Positions 54,988-63,283 of a stretch of 64,000 nucleotides of DNA are shown piece after piece. The stretch's first letter is position 1. Every line of letters starts with the position of its first letter. The notes under the pieces are model-generated. The model was not told the DNA's origin and ran no database searches. It worked only from the letters and a program-made list of their open reading frames with translations. Origin of the DNA: Pelagibacterales bacterium SAG-MED20 (lineage in GTDB: Bacteria; Pseudomonadota; Alphaproteobacteria; Pelagibacterales; Pelagibacteraceae); NCBI GenBank assembly GCA_014653975.1, contig JACWDR010000001.1, positions 1 to 64,000 of the forward strand, given 5' to 3'. Both the position numbers and the translations under genes were made by a program.

Positions 54988-56112
54988 TTAAAATGTTAGA
55001 CCACACCTGTCACAAGGTTTGATTGTTTGTCTTTCATCATTTAAATGTTTTTTTCTTAAAGATTGAAAAAACTCTGAAGTCCAAATCTTTCTAATATTAT
55101 TTTGACTATAATCTAATTTACCCATTGTTAACTGACTTTTATAATCCACATCGCAAGGATTTGTAATGCCATCAAACCATACGTACATTCTTTCCCAAAG
55201 ATATGTACATGGAGAGTTAACCCCATCTGGATTATTATTGTAAGTATCCCATCTATTTTGTTCTTTTACAAAAACAACATGGTCAACGTATTGTGTCCAG
55301 AAGTCTGTAATAACTTTTGCATCTTGATCTTCATTAACTAAAACACCTGAAATTCTAGTTGTAGTTTTACTATTAGGAAATTCAGTATCCCTAATTTTTT
55401 TAAAATTTTTTATATTACTGACTACTTCGTTAAATTTACCTCCAACTCTTATTTTTTCATATTTTTTTTTATCAGACTCGTCTACTGAATATACAAGTTC
55501 ATTGACATTTGTTTCTAATATCTTTCTTATTAATTTTTCACTGAGTTTAGTTGCATTAGTATTCAGCTTTACTTCTAAAAATTTATTAGAAATATAATCT
55601 AGCATTTCAGGCAGTTTGGGGTGTAAAGTAGGCTCACCTCTTGAAGCCAGTGTAATTGCTTTAGTTCCATTTGCATAACATTCATCAATTATTTCTTTGA
55701 AAAAATCCATTTTCATTGTTCCCATGAAGGGTTTTTTTGTAAATGATTTATCTATTTGAAAACACATGGTGCATCTTATGTTGCAAGTAGATACAGGCTC
55801 AACTAATACGTATATTGGAAAGTCTGACACAATTTTTTCTTTTGGAAATTTTCTAAATTTATACCTAAATAAAAAATAATCTGGCCAACTATTTTGGGAG
55901 TGTTTTTTAAAATAAAGTAACTCTTGAGAATTAAAATCAAAAGGTAATGAGTTATTCTTTACGATATGTTCTTGAATTTCATTAAAATATATTTGATCTT
56001 CCTTACTCAAATTTTTATTTGAAGAGTTTTTTAAATTAATAAAAAAAGGATAGATTTCTTTATAAAAATCATTATCACTATTTTGGAAATATACGTTTTT
56101 TATTGAAGACAT
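54988..56112 (-). CDS. Radical SAM/SPASM domain protein
   Basis: A 374-residue radical SAM enzyme. The cluster motif C-x3-C-x2-C is in STCNIRCTMCFQ near residue 115, with ASRGEPTLHP and LNTNATKLSEKLIRKIL downstream (GGEP-like and strand motifs). A C-terminal SPASM-like cysteine set (CTYLW, NPCDVDYK, KPCDRCGLTF) would bind an auxiliary cluster. An N-terminal extension of ~100 residues is unlike most family members. Such enzymes in glycan loci modify sugars or amino groups, but the substrate is unknown. First gene of its minus-strand block. Confidence 0.82.
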   Translation of the reverse strand: MSSIKNVYFQNSDNDFYKEIYPFFINLKNSSNKNLSKEDQIYFNEIQEHIVKNNSLPFDFNSQELLYFKKHSQNSWPDYFLFRYKFRKFPKEKIVSDFPIYVLVEPVSTCNIRCTMCFQIDKSFTKKPFMGTMKMDFFKEIIDECYANGTKAITLASRGEPTLHPKLPEMLDYISNKFLEVKLNTNATKLSEKLIRKILETNVNELVYSVDESDKKKYEKIRVGGKFNEVVSNIKNFKKIRDTEFPNSKTTTRISGVLVNEDQDAKVITDFWTQYVDHVVFVKEQNRWDTYNNNPDGVNSPCTYLWERMYVWFDGITNPCDVDYKSQLTMGKLDYSQNNIRKIWTSEFFQSLRKKHLNDERQTIKPCDRCGLTF

Positions 56113-56179
56113 AATATTATGTTAATTATCAATTATGTTAAAAATTTGATATGAACTTATACAATAATTCCTTAAATAA

Positions 56180-57352
56180 ATGAAAAAGAAAATAATAGTT
56201 CTCGGTGTTAGCAAAAGTGTTGCAGAAATTGATTGGATTTTACCAGTATTATTTGAATTAAAAAAAGATTATAAAATATTTACACTCTTCCAGCGTAGGG
56301 ACGCTTATAATACTCTTAAAAAAGATAAGATATTATTCAAACTTTGGAATGAAATTTCTGATGGGTATAAAATAGAAGATAGCATTGATAAAGTTAAGAG
56401 ATTTTTAGATCAAAAATTTTTTTTTAATAAAACAATAAATTATTTTTTTGGATTCAATATTAAAAATTATTTTAAAAAAAACAAAATTAATTTTTCAGAA
56501 ATTGCAGTATTTTTTTCAGAATTTGGAACCTATTCACCTTTCATTAGTTATATAAAAAAGGAAAATGTAAGACCTAAAATTATTCATTTTCCAACATCTG
56601 CATTTATTTTTGCTAAACCACGATTAAATGAAAAGGTAAACTATAGTTTGGGAGGAGACAATTTAATTTTGTGTAATGATAGTGATGTAGACTCATGGAG
56701 TAAAAGAATAGCTACAGAAAAAATCAAAGTAGTTGGTGTTCCTAAATATGATTTAGCCTGGTTAAATAAATTAATACCTATTATTAAAAAAAATAAAAAA
56801 CCTATTATTTTAATTGCTTATTCATCAAGATTTAAATTTGAAAAAGAGAAAAATGAAAAACAATTAAATGAAATTATGCAAGTTTTAAGTGAATTTATTA
56901 ATTTTAAAATTATTTTTAAAATACATCCAAGAAGAAATGATCCTTACTATTTAAAAATTTTAAAAAAATATAAAAATGTTGATTTTGAGATTTCAAAGGA
57001 AAATTTACTTACATTGGCATCCAAATGTGACATTTTTTTACATGACCGAGACTCTTCTGTGTTGCTTGAGGGACTAATCTTTAAAAAACCCTCCATTGAA
57101 TATTGGGAGGCGGTAAAACTTATAAATCGTGATATTGGTGTGGATATATTTAAACTTAATGTAAGAGCAAATAATTCTGATGAGTTAAAAAAATTGATCA
57201 AACTTGCAGAAGATAGTCCTTCACATGAAATATGGATAAATCAAAAAAATAACTTCTTGCTAAATTGTAAAAAATTTAAAGAAAGCGCTACGATACATTG
57301 TGTTAAAGTTATCCAAGAATTATTAAAAGAAAAAAATAATACCAAAAAATAG
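56180..57352 (+). CDS. GT-B-like surface carbohydrate biosynthesis protein
   Basis: A 390-residue protein, start ATG 56180, divergent from the radical SAM/SPASM gene with a 67-nt gap. The C-terminal half has IIFKIHPRRNDPYYLKILKKY and DIFLHDRDSSVLLEGLIFKKPSIEYWE, reminiscent of CDP-glycerol glycerophosphotransferase-like and polysialyltransferase-like GT-B proteins, where an HPR/HP motif and a late D-S motif bind the nucleotide. No membrane segment is seen. The specific reaction is unknown; I infer a transferase for the surface glycan. Confidence 0.68.
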   Translation: MKKKIIVLGVSKSVAEIDWILPVLFELKKDYKIFTLFQRRDAYNTLKKDKILFKLWNEISDGYKIEDSIDKVKRFLDQKFFFNKTINYFFGFNIKNYFKKNKINFSEIAVFFSEFGTYSPFISYIKKENVRPKIIHFPTSAFIFAKPRLNEKVNYSLGGDNLILCNDSDVDSWSKRIATEKIKVVGVPKYDLAWLNKLIPIIKKNKKPIILIAYSSRFKFEKEKNEKQLNEIMQVLSEFINFKIIFKIHPRRNDPYYLKILKKYKNVDFEISKENLLTLASKCDIFLHDRDSSVLLEGLIFKKPSIEYWEAVKLINRDIGVDIFKLNVRANNSDELKKLIKLAEDSPSHEIWINQKNNFLLNCKKFKESATIHCVKVIQELLKEKNNTKK

Positions 57353-57354
57353 AG

Positions 57355-57382
57355 TTGACTATTTTTAAAAAAAAAGTATTTT
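57355..57382 (+). promoter_or_regulatory. Candidate promoter of the cobalamin-controlled unit
   Basis: TTGACT at 57355-57360, 2 nt after the preceding stop codon, and TATTTT at 57377-57382 with 16-nt spacing. Transcription would begin near 57390, at the 5' edge of the riboswitch aptamer. The -35 is a near-consensus match; the -10 is weaker. Confidence 0.55.
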
Positions 57383-57389
57383 TTTAGTG

Positions 57390-57546
57390 TGCTGAATCTT
57401 GGTGGGAAATAATGTGAAAAACATTAGCTGTTCCTGCAACGGTAACATTTAAAATGAAGCCCGAGTGCCACCCAGTATAGCCCGCTGTTGAACGATGGCC
57501 AGGAAAAGTCTAGTTCTGCAATTTAAATTAACATCGGCATTAAATT
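57390..57546 (+). promoter_or_regulatory. Cobalamin riboswitch
   Basis: The leader contains the conserved cobalamin-aptamer core: GGTGGGAAATAATGTGAAAA, then CATTAGCTGTTCCTGCAACG and GTAAC, matching the GGGAA..GTGAAA..GCTG..CC-GCAAC-GTAA pattern, where AATGT/ACATT forms a closed stem. Next come GAAGCCCGAGTGCCACC (L5 region) and GGCCAGGAAAAG (B12-box-like). A downstream hairpin (AATTTAA/TTAAATT, 57520-57546) shows GGCA in its loop, able to kiss TGCC of L5. It should repress btuB when cobalamin is bound. Confidence 0.88.
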
Positions 57547-57550
57547 AACT

Positions 57551-57571
57551 AACTTCTAATATTTAGAAGTT
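57551..57571 (+). promoter_or_regulatory. Hairpin beside the btuB ribosome binding site
   Basis: A perfect 9-bp stem (AACTTCTAA / TTAGAAGTT) with a 3-nt loop, directly before the AAAAAAGG Shine-Dalgarno-like stretch (57573-57580). There is no T run, so it is not a typical terminator. It fits a translational expression platform for the riboswitch, though its exact role is inference. Confidence 0.6.
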
Positions 57572-57591
57572 TAAAAAAGGATGTGCAAAAG

Positions 57592-59517
57592 ATGTTAAGA
57601 AAATTTTTATTATTTTATTTTATATTATTTACAAGTTCAGTTTTTTCTGAGGAAATTCCAATAATTGTAATTTCTGCTAGTAAAAAACCTCAGTCTATTT
57701 CTACAGTTGGAACGTCAGTGACAGTCCTTGAAGAAGACTTTTTTAAAAACTCAACTGAATATTTTTTAGGTGATGCTTTGTCTAGTAATACAACTAGTGC
57801 AAATTTTTTTCAAAGTGGTGGTCATGGAACCTCATCAGCAATTCAATTAAGGGGTTTGCCAAAAAGATATTCAACAGTTTATATAGATGGCGTTAAAATG
57901 TCTGATCCAGCAAGTGTATCAAATGATTTTGATTTCAATCATATTCTAACTAGCAGCATATCTAGAGTAGAAATTTTAAAAGGTAATCAAAGTTCAGTTT
58001 ATGGAAGTGGCGCCATTGGTGGAACTATAAACATTACAACAAAAAAAGGAAAGCCAGGTTTTCATAAAGATATTAACTACATGACTGGATCTCATGGTAC
58101 TCACAATTTATCTACTTCGCTATCAGGAGCTAATGAAAAAAATAATTTTTTTATTGGTTTAGAAAGATTTCAAACGGATGGAATCTCTAGAATGATGCAC
58201 AACGAAGAAAAAGATAGATACAGAAATAATTCATTAGTAGGAAATTATGGCTATACATTTTCAGATAAATTAGAATTTACAACAAATACAAGAATTGCAG
58301 AAAGTTATCTTCAATATGATGCTGAAAGTTCAACATCAGGATACACCCATAACGAAGAACAAGATGCTTTGGAAGCATCTTCAAATGTGTCGTTAGTTTA
58401 TAAACCAATAGAAAATTTTAAAAATAAATTTACTCTGGCCAACACCTACATAAAAAGAATTTATAATGCTGCTCCTGGAAGTAAAAATACCAGTAAAGAT
58501 AATTATTATGGAGACAGATATGCCTTTATGTATTCAGGTAACTACGATTTTGACCTAGATACTAGTGTAGTTTTTGGATCTGAAAGAGAAGAAGATGAAA
58601 TGGGTTTTAATGAAAATACATCAGGAAGAGTAGATCATAATAGTCTTGTCACTTCAAACTATTATGATTTTCAAAAAAGATTTCCAAATGATATTTATTT
58701 AACTTTTGGTTCAAGATTTGATGAACATGAACGGGCTGGTAACGAGGACTCACATAGATTTACTGCTGCTCAACTGTTTAATAATAAAACAACAAAATTA
58801 AAATTTTCTTATGGAACAGGCTTTAGATTTCCTTCATTGTATGAAGAGTTTTATGTTTATGCGTCCAATAAAGACTCACTCCCATTTGTAAAAGCAGAAA
58901 ATAGTGAAAGTCTTGATTTTGGAATTGAAAAAAATTTTTTAGATCGAAATTTAAAAATAGATATTACTTATTTTAATATAAGTTATACTGACGTACTTGA
59001 AGGTTGGGAAACAGGAACTAGTTCAGGCTTAGCATATACAACGCAAAATTTGCCAGGAAAAGTAAAATCACAAGGTATAGAGTTTATTTCAGAGTGGATA
59101 AAAAATGATTTTCTAAAATTTGGACTAAATTATACTTATACATCTACTTATGATGGTGCTGAGCAAAGCGATCCAAATGCCAATACTAGCTATTATAACG
59201 CACAAATGGTTAGAGTTCCTAGAAATATATTAAATTTAATTACTACTATTAAATTACCAAATTATGAAAACTTAAACCTAACACTAAATTCCAAATGGTC
59301 AGACACGGCGAGAGATTATGGAAATGGTAATCGGACATTTAGTGATGAAAGAACAGATGATTATTTTGTCAATGATTTATCAGTTAATTACAACCTATGG
59401 AATAAATATAATTTATATCTAAATGTTACTAATATCTTAGATGAAAAGTATGAAACTGTAAGAGATTACAATCAGATGGATAGATCATTCGGTTTTGGTA
59501 TAAAACAATCATTTTGA
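57592..59517 (+). CDS. btuB: TonB-dependent cobalamin receptor (BtuB-like)
   Basis: Outer-membrane beta-barrel that imports cobalamin. Signal peptide MLRKFLLFYFILFTSSVFSEE, a TonB-box-like IPIIVISAS, then the plug (FQSGGHGTSSAIQLRGLPKRYSTVYIDGVKMSDP, ILKGNQSSVYGSGAIGGTINITTKKG) and a barrel ending in aromatic F. Extra barrel motifs: GFRFPSLYEEFY and NVTNILDEKYETVRDYNQ. The track uses GTG 57583, but ATG 57592 begins the signal peptide exactly and lies 11 nt after AAGG. It follows the cobalamin riboswitch, which supports the substrate call. TonB itself is not in the window. Confidence 0.9.
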   Translation: MLRKFLLFYFILFTSSVFSEEIPIIVISASKKPQSISTVGTSVTVLEEDFFKNSTEYFLGDALSSNTTSANFFQSGGHGTSSAIQLRGLPKRYSTVYIDGVKMSDPASVSNDFDFNHILTSSISRVEILKGNQSSVYGSGAIGGTINITTKKGKPGFHKDINYMTGSHGTHNLSTSLSGANEKNNFFIGLERFQTDGISRMMHNEEKDRYRNNSLVGNYGYTFSDKLEFTTNTRIAESYLQYDAESSTSGYTHNEEQDALEASSNVSLVYKPIENFKNKFTLANTYIKRIYNAAPGSKNTSKDNYYGDRYAFMYSGNYDFDLDTSVVFGSEREEDEMGFNENTSGRVDHNSLVTSNYYDFQKRFPNDIYLTFGSRFDEHERAGNEDSHRFTAAQLFNNKTTKLKFSYGTGFRFPSLYEEFYVYASNKDSLPFVKAENSESLDFGIEKNFLDRNLKIDITYFNISYTDVLEGWETGTSSGLAYTTQNLPGKVKSQGIEFISEWIKNDFLKFGLNYTYTSTYDGAEQSDPNANTSYYNAQMVRVPRNILNLITTIKLPNYENLNLTLNSKWSDTARDYGNGNRTFSDERTDDYFVNDLSVNYNLWNKYNLYLNVTNILDEKYETVRDYNQMDRSFGFGIKQSF

Positions 59518-59554
59518 TAATTGATATTTGATATAAACTGTTTATTGTATAGCC

Positions 59555-60088
59555 ATGCTTTTAAAAAAAAGTCATATTAAGACACTTTTAAGAAAAGATT
59601 TATTTCCATTAATATTGATATTATTAATGGTCTTTTCTAGAATGATACCCCATCCACCAAACTTCACTCCTATAATTGCCATTGCTGTTATGAGTGGCTA
59701 TTTTTTTAAAAACTTACATTTTTCAATTATAGTATTGTTTTGTTCAATGATTATTGGAGATATGTTTATTGGTTTTTATTCAAATATGTTTTATGTATAT
59801 TTTCCACTTTTCATTATTACTTATTTTTGTTTTTTAAAAAATAATAAAATAAATTCTAAAAACTTATTAATTTATGGAGTGTCTAGCTCTCTTGTATTCT
59901 TTATAATTTCGAATTTTGGAGTATGGATATCAGGTGGAATATACGAAAAAAATATTGCTGGTCTTGTTAATTGCTACATAATGGCAATTCCTTTTTTAAA
60001 GAATACAATGATTTCGACTGTATTTTTTAGCTATTTAAGCTTTATTTCTTGTATAACCTTTAATAAGATTACAAAGGAAACAGTTTAA
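59555..60088 (+). CDS. DUF6580 membrane protein, candidate B12 transport component
   Basis: A 177-residue protein with about five membrane segments. The N-terminus SRMIPHPPNFTPIIAIAVMSGYFF carries the family motif R-x2-PHPPNFTPI. MIIGDMFIGFYSNM and NFGVWISGGIYEKN are also conserved-looking. The size and topology resemble ECF S-components (substrate-binding membrane proteins). It lies 37 nt after btuB under a cobalamin riboswitch, so I infer a role in moving cobalamin across the inner membrane. No partner EcfAT genes are seen in the window. Confidence 0.75.
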   Translation: MLLKKSHIKTLLRKDLFPLILILLMVFSRMIPHPPNFTPIIAIAVMSGYFFKNLHFSIIVLFCSMIIGDMFIGFYSNMFYVYFPLFIITYFCFLKNNKINSKNLLIYGVSSSLVFFIISNFGVWISGGIYEKNIAGLVNCYIMAIPFLKNTMISTVFFSYLSFISCITFNKITKETV

Positions 60089-60106
60089 TTAATAAACCTT
60101 AAGTTT

Positions 60107-61723
60107 ATGGGAATAAAAGTACTCTTTATCTATCCAAATACATTTGGAATGAATATGTTGCCCCCGGCAATAGCTTTATTTTCTTCTTTATTAAAAAGAG
60201 AAGGTCATCAAGTAGAAATTTTTGATACTACCTACCACTCAATGGATCAAGGAATTGACTCAGATGGAAGTAAAATGGATAAACTTCAAGTGGTTCCCTA
60301 TGATATGTCAAAAAGAGGAATAAGACTTAAGAATACAAGCTGGAAAGATGATGTGCATAAAAAAATAAAAGAAGTTCAGCCAGATTTATTAGCTTTATCA
60401 GTGACTGAAGATATGTGGGAATTAGGTGTTGAGATTCTTCGCGAAATTAAAAAATACAAAATAAAGAATAAAGTACCAACAATTTGTGGTGGGGTTTTTG
60501 CAACCTTTGCCCCTGAAATAGTTATAAAAGAAGAATTAATTGATATAGTTTGTGTTGGTGAAGGTGAAAATGCCTTAATAGACCTTTGCAAAAAAATTGA
60601 AAAAAAAGTTGATTATTCAGATGTTACAAATTGCTGGGTAAAAACAATTGGACCCAAATACTTAAAAAATAGAAACGTAATTAGAAAAAACCCTATATCA
60701 AAACCTGTTGATATTAATGAAAACCCAATAATTGATGTAGATCAATTTGAAGAAAATAGACTTTATAGACCAATGGGTGGTACGGTTTATAAGATGCTGC
60801 CAGTTGAAACAATACGGGGTTGCCCATATACTTGTAAGTTTTGTAATTCACCTGACCAAATAACACTTTACAACAAAGAAACAGATGGTGGGTTTTTTAG
60901 AAAAAAAAGAATTGATTTAGTTGAAAAGGAATTAATACATTTTAAAGAAAATCTTGGTGTAGAATATAATTATTTTTGGGCAGACACTTTTTTAGCAATG
61001 AATAAAAAAGAGTTCGACGAGTTTATTGAAGTTTATTCAAAAATAAACTTACCGTTCTGGGTACAAACCAGACCTGAAACAATCAATGATTATAAAATGA
61101 AAAAATTAGCCTCTGTAGGATTAGACAGAATGTCTTTTGGTGTAGAACATGGAAATGAGGAATTTAGAGCAAGAATTTTAGACAGAAGATGGTCCAATAA
61201 AGATATTATTGAAAAACTTAAGATTCCACATAAATACGGTGTCAAATATAGTGTAAATAATATAACTGGGTTTCCTCATGAAACTAAAAAACTAGCCTAC
61301 GACACAATTGAATTAAATAGACAGTTTGATTCAGACAACCAAAATTTGACAACATTTGTTCCTTTTCATGGTACCCCTCTCAGAAAAATGTGTGAAGATC
61401 TTGGATTAATAAAACCAGAGACAATTACAAAATGTTTAAATGATGATGATGGTGTATTAAATATGCCCCAGTATCCTCCTCACGAAATTAAAGAAATAAA
61501 AAAATGTTTTAATCTCTATGTAAAATTTCCCAAAAATCGTTGGAAAGAAATACAACGTGCAGAAAAAAACGATAAAGAAGGAAATAAAATATTTAATAAT
61601 TTGAAAGAAGAGTTTTTAGAAAAATATATGCCCGCGCCGAATGCAGATCCTCATGGTGGATTAGAAGATTTTATTGAACATGACAAAAGAACTAAGGCGT
61701 CCCAGGAACAAGCATTAACTTAA
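60107..61723 (+). CDS. B12-binding-domain radical SAM enzyme
   Basis: A 538-residue enzyme. The N-terminal cobalamin-binding Rossmann-like domain (1-190) has FIYPNTFGMNMLPPAIALFSSLLKREGHQVEIFDT and GGVFATFAPEIV...DIVCVGEGENALIDL. The radical SAM barrel has RGCPYTCKFCNSP (C-x3-C-x2-C) near residue 245, WADTF, RPETIND and SFGVEHGNEEFRARILDRRW. This class includes methyltransferases and ring-forming enzymes; the substrate is unknown. It lies 18 nt after DUF6580 in the riboswitch-controlled unit, making a plausible consumer of imported cobalamin. Confidence 0.87.
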   Translation: MGIKVLFIYPNTFGMNMLPPAIALFSSLLKREGHQVEIFDTTYHSMDQGIDSDGSKMDKLQVVPYDMSKRGIRLKNTSWKDDVHKKIKEVQPDLLALSVTEDMWELGVEILREIKKYKIKNKVPTICGGVFATFAPEIVIKEELIDIVCVGEGENALIDLCKKIEKKVDYSDVTNCWVKTIGPKYLKNRNVIRKNPISKPVDINENPIIDVDQFEENRLYRPMGGTVYKMLPVETIRGCPYTCKFCNSPDQITLYNKETDGGFFRKKRIDLVEKELIHFKENLGVEYNYFWADTFLAMNKKEFDEFIEVYSKINLPFWVQTRPETINDYKMKKLASVGLDRMSFGVEHGNEEFRARILDRRWSNKDIIEKLKIPHKYGVKYSVNNITGFPHETKKLAYDTIELNRQFDSDNQNLTTFVPFHGTPLRKMCEDLGLIKPETITKCLNDDDGVLNMPQYPPHEIKEIKKCFNLYVKFPKNRWKEIQRAEKNDKEGNKIFNNLKEEFLEKYMPAPNADPHGGLEDFIEHDKRTKASQEQALT

Positions 61724-61742
61724 TATAGAACTTAATAAAATT

Positions 61743-62603
61743 ATGGATCTTACAAAAAAAATAAACTTAAGGAAACCTATACTGATTGCTGAAATTGGTA
61801 TTAATCATAATGGATCAATTAATGAAGCTAAAAAATTAATAGATCTAGCAAAAAAATATAACTTTGACTTTGTAAAGTTTCAAAAAAGAACTCCTGAAAC
61901 TACTACACCAGACTTTCAAAAAAACTTACCTCGAGAAACACCTTGGGGGTTAATAACTTATTTAGATTATAAAAAAAAAATTGAGTTTGAAAAAAAAGAA
62001 TATGATAGTATAAATCGATATTGCAAAAAAGTTAAAATTGGCTGGTTTGCTTCAGCTTTTGATATTGAAAGTCAAAAATTTTTAAAAAAATATAGAACAA
62101 AGCATAATAAAATAGCTTCAGCTATGATAACTAATCTAGAATTTTTAGATTTTGTGGCTAAAGAAAAAAAAATTACATTTATTTCAACTGGTATGTGTGA
62201 AATGAAAGATATAAAAAATGCAGTAACTATATTTAAAAAAAACAAATGTCCCTTTATTCTAATGCATTGTGTTTCAACTTACCCCTGCCCTGATGAAAAA
62301 TTAAATCTATCATTAATAGTTAAACTTAAAGAAAAATTTAAATGTAATGTCGGGTATAGTGGACACGAATCTACAACTTCTCCCTCGATGATCGCATGGC
62401 TTTTGGGTGCAGTGGCAATCGAAAGACATATTACTCTTGATCGATCGATATGGGGTACTGACCAAGCAGCTTCTCTTGCAGAAGATGGGATGCGAATGCT
62501 GACTGGGTTAATAAGTAAAGCACCAGGATTAATTGGAACAGGTAAAAAAATATTTTCAGAAGATGAAAAAAAAATTTCTAAAAAGTTTAGATACTGGGAA
62601 TAA
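61743..62603 (+). CDS. neuB: NeuB-family sialic acid (pseudaminic/legionaminic-type) synthase, short form
   Basis: Condenses phosphoenolpyruvate with an N-acyl amino sugar to give a nonulosonic acid. PILIAEIGINHNGSINEAKKLIDLAKKY, FVKFQKRTPE, FISTGMCEMKDI, LMHCVSTYPCP and VGYSGHE are diagnostic of the TIM barrel. VAIERHITLDRSIWGTDQAASL continues the match. At 286 residues it stops shortly after KKFRYWE and lacks the C-terminal SAF (antifreeze-like) domain of the usual ~345-residue enzymes. It is 19 nt downstream of the B12 radical SAM gene. A NeuA-type gene converges on it. Confidence 0.87.
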   Translation: MDLTKKINLRKPILIAEIGINHNGSINEAKKLIDLAKKYNFDFVKFQKRTPETTTPDFQKNLPRETPWGLITYLDYKKKIEFEKKEYDSINRYCKKVKIGWFASAFDIESQKFLKKYRTKHNKIASAMITNLEFLDFVAKEKKITFISTGMCEMKDIKNAVTIFKKNKCPFILMHCVSTYPCPDEKLNLSLIVKLKEKFKCNVGYSGHESTTSPSMIAWLLGAVAIERHITLDRSIWGTDQAASLAEDGMRMLTGLISKAPGLIGTGKKIFSEDEKKISKKFRYWE

Positions 62604-62608
62604 ATAAT

Positions 62609-63283
62609 CTATAGTTTTTTAAAGTCTTTAATAGTGTCTATATCAAAGTTATGACTCATTTCATATCCTAGTATTTTCTGCCCTGCTATTCTATTTTTTA
62701 AAATAGTATATTTTACTCTCAATACATCAACACAACTATTCTGATGATAAGTTTGTTTTAAAGATTGTGTAGAAACACTATGATTTTGATTATTTTTTGT
62801 AATTGGATTATAAATAGAGTTATCTTTTTTTTTGTACCACATTTTTTCAATTGGGTCCTCTGAAACACAAACGGTTCTTAATGAATGAAAGGTATTTTTT
62901 TTAATCAATAATTTAATACAATTATCTATAAGATTTTTTTCTCTAATAGGGTATGTAGGTCTTAAGTGTACAATAATGTCAGGAATATAGTTCTCTTTAT
63001 CTTTTAGAAAATTAAGACAGTGTATAAAACACTCAAGATCTGTAGATCTATCTTTGGAGATTTTTTTTGGTCTCAAAAATGGAACTTCTGCTCCATATTT
63101 AATTGCAATTTTAGCATATTTTTTTGAGTCTGTGCTTACTATTGTTCTTTGAATATATTTAGATTTTAAAGAATGTTTAATTGAATGTGACAATAAAGGA
63201 GTACCTTTATATTTTTTTATATTTTTATCTTTAATTCTTTTGGACCCACTTCTTGCAGGAATAATAGAAATAATTTTTACCAA
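62609..63283 (-). CDS. neuA: Acylneuraminate cytidylyltransferase family protein
   Basis: Activates a nonulosonic acid to its CMP form. IISIIPARSGSKRIKDKNIKKYKGTPLLSHSI is the nucleotide-binding start with the essential R-S-G-S-K-R loop. IVSTDSKKYAKIAIKYGAEVPFLRP and IVHLRPTYPIR follow, and HNFDIDTIKDFKK carries the metal-binding Asp. The 224-residue length is typical. The gene converges on neuB with a 5-nt gap and overlaps the SDR gene upstream by 7 nt. It could be PseF, LegF or NeuA in specificity. Confidence 0.9.
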   Translation of the reverse strand: MVKIISIIPARSGSKRIKDKNIKKYKGTPLLSHSIKHSLKSKYIQRTIVSTDSKKYAKIAIKYGAEVPFLRPKKISKDRSTDLECFIHCLNFLKDKENYIPDIIVHLRPTYPIREKNLIDNCIKLLIKKNTFHSLRTVCVSEDPIEKMWYKKKDNSIYNPITKNNQNHSVSTQSLKQTYHQNSCVDVLRVKYTILKNRIAGQKILGYEMSHNFDIDTIKDFKKL

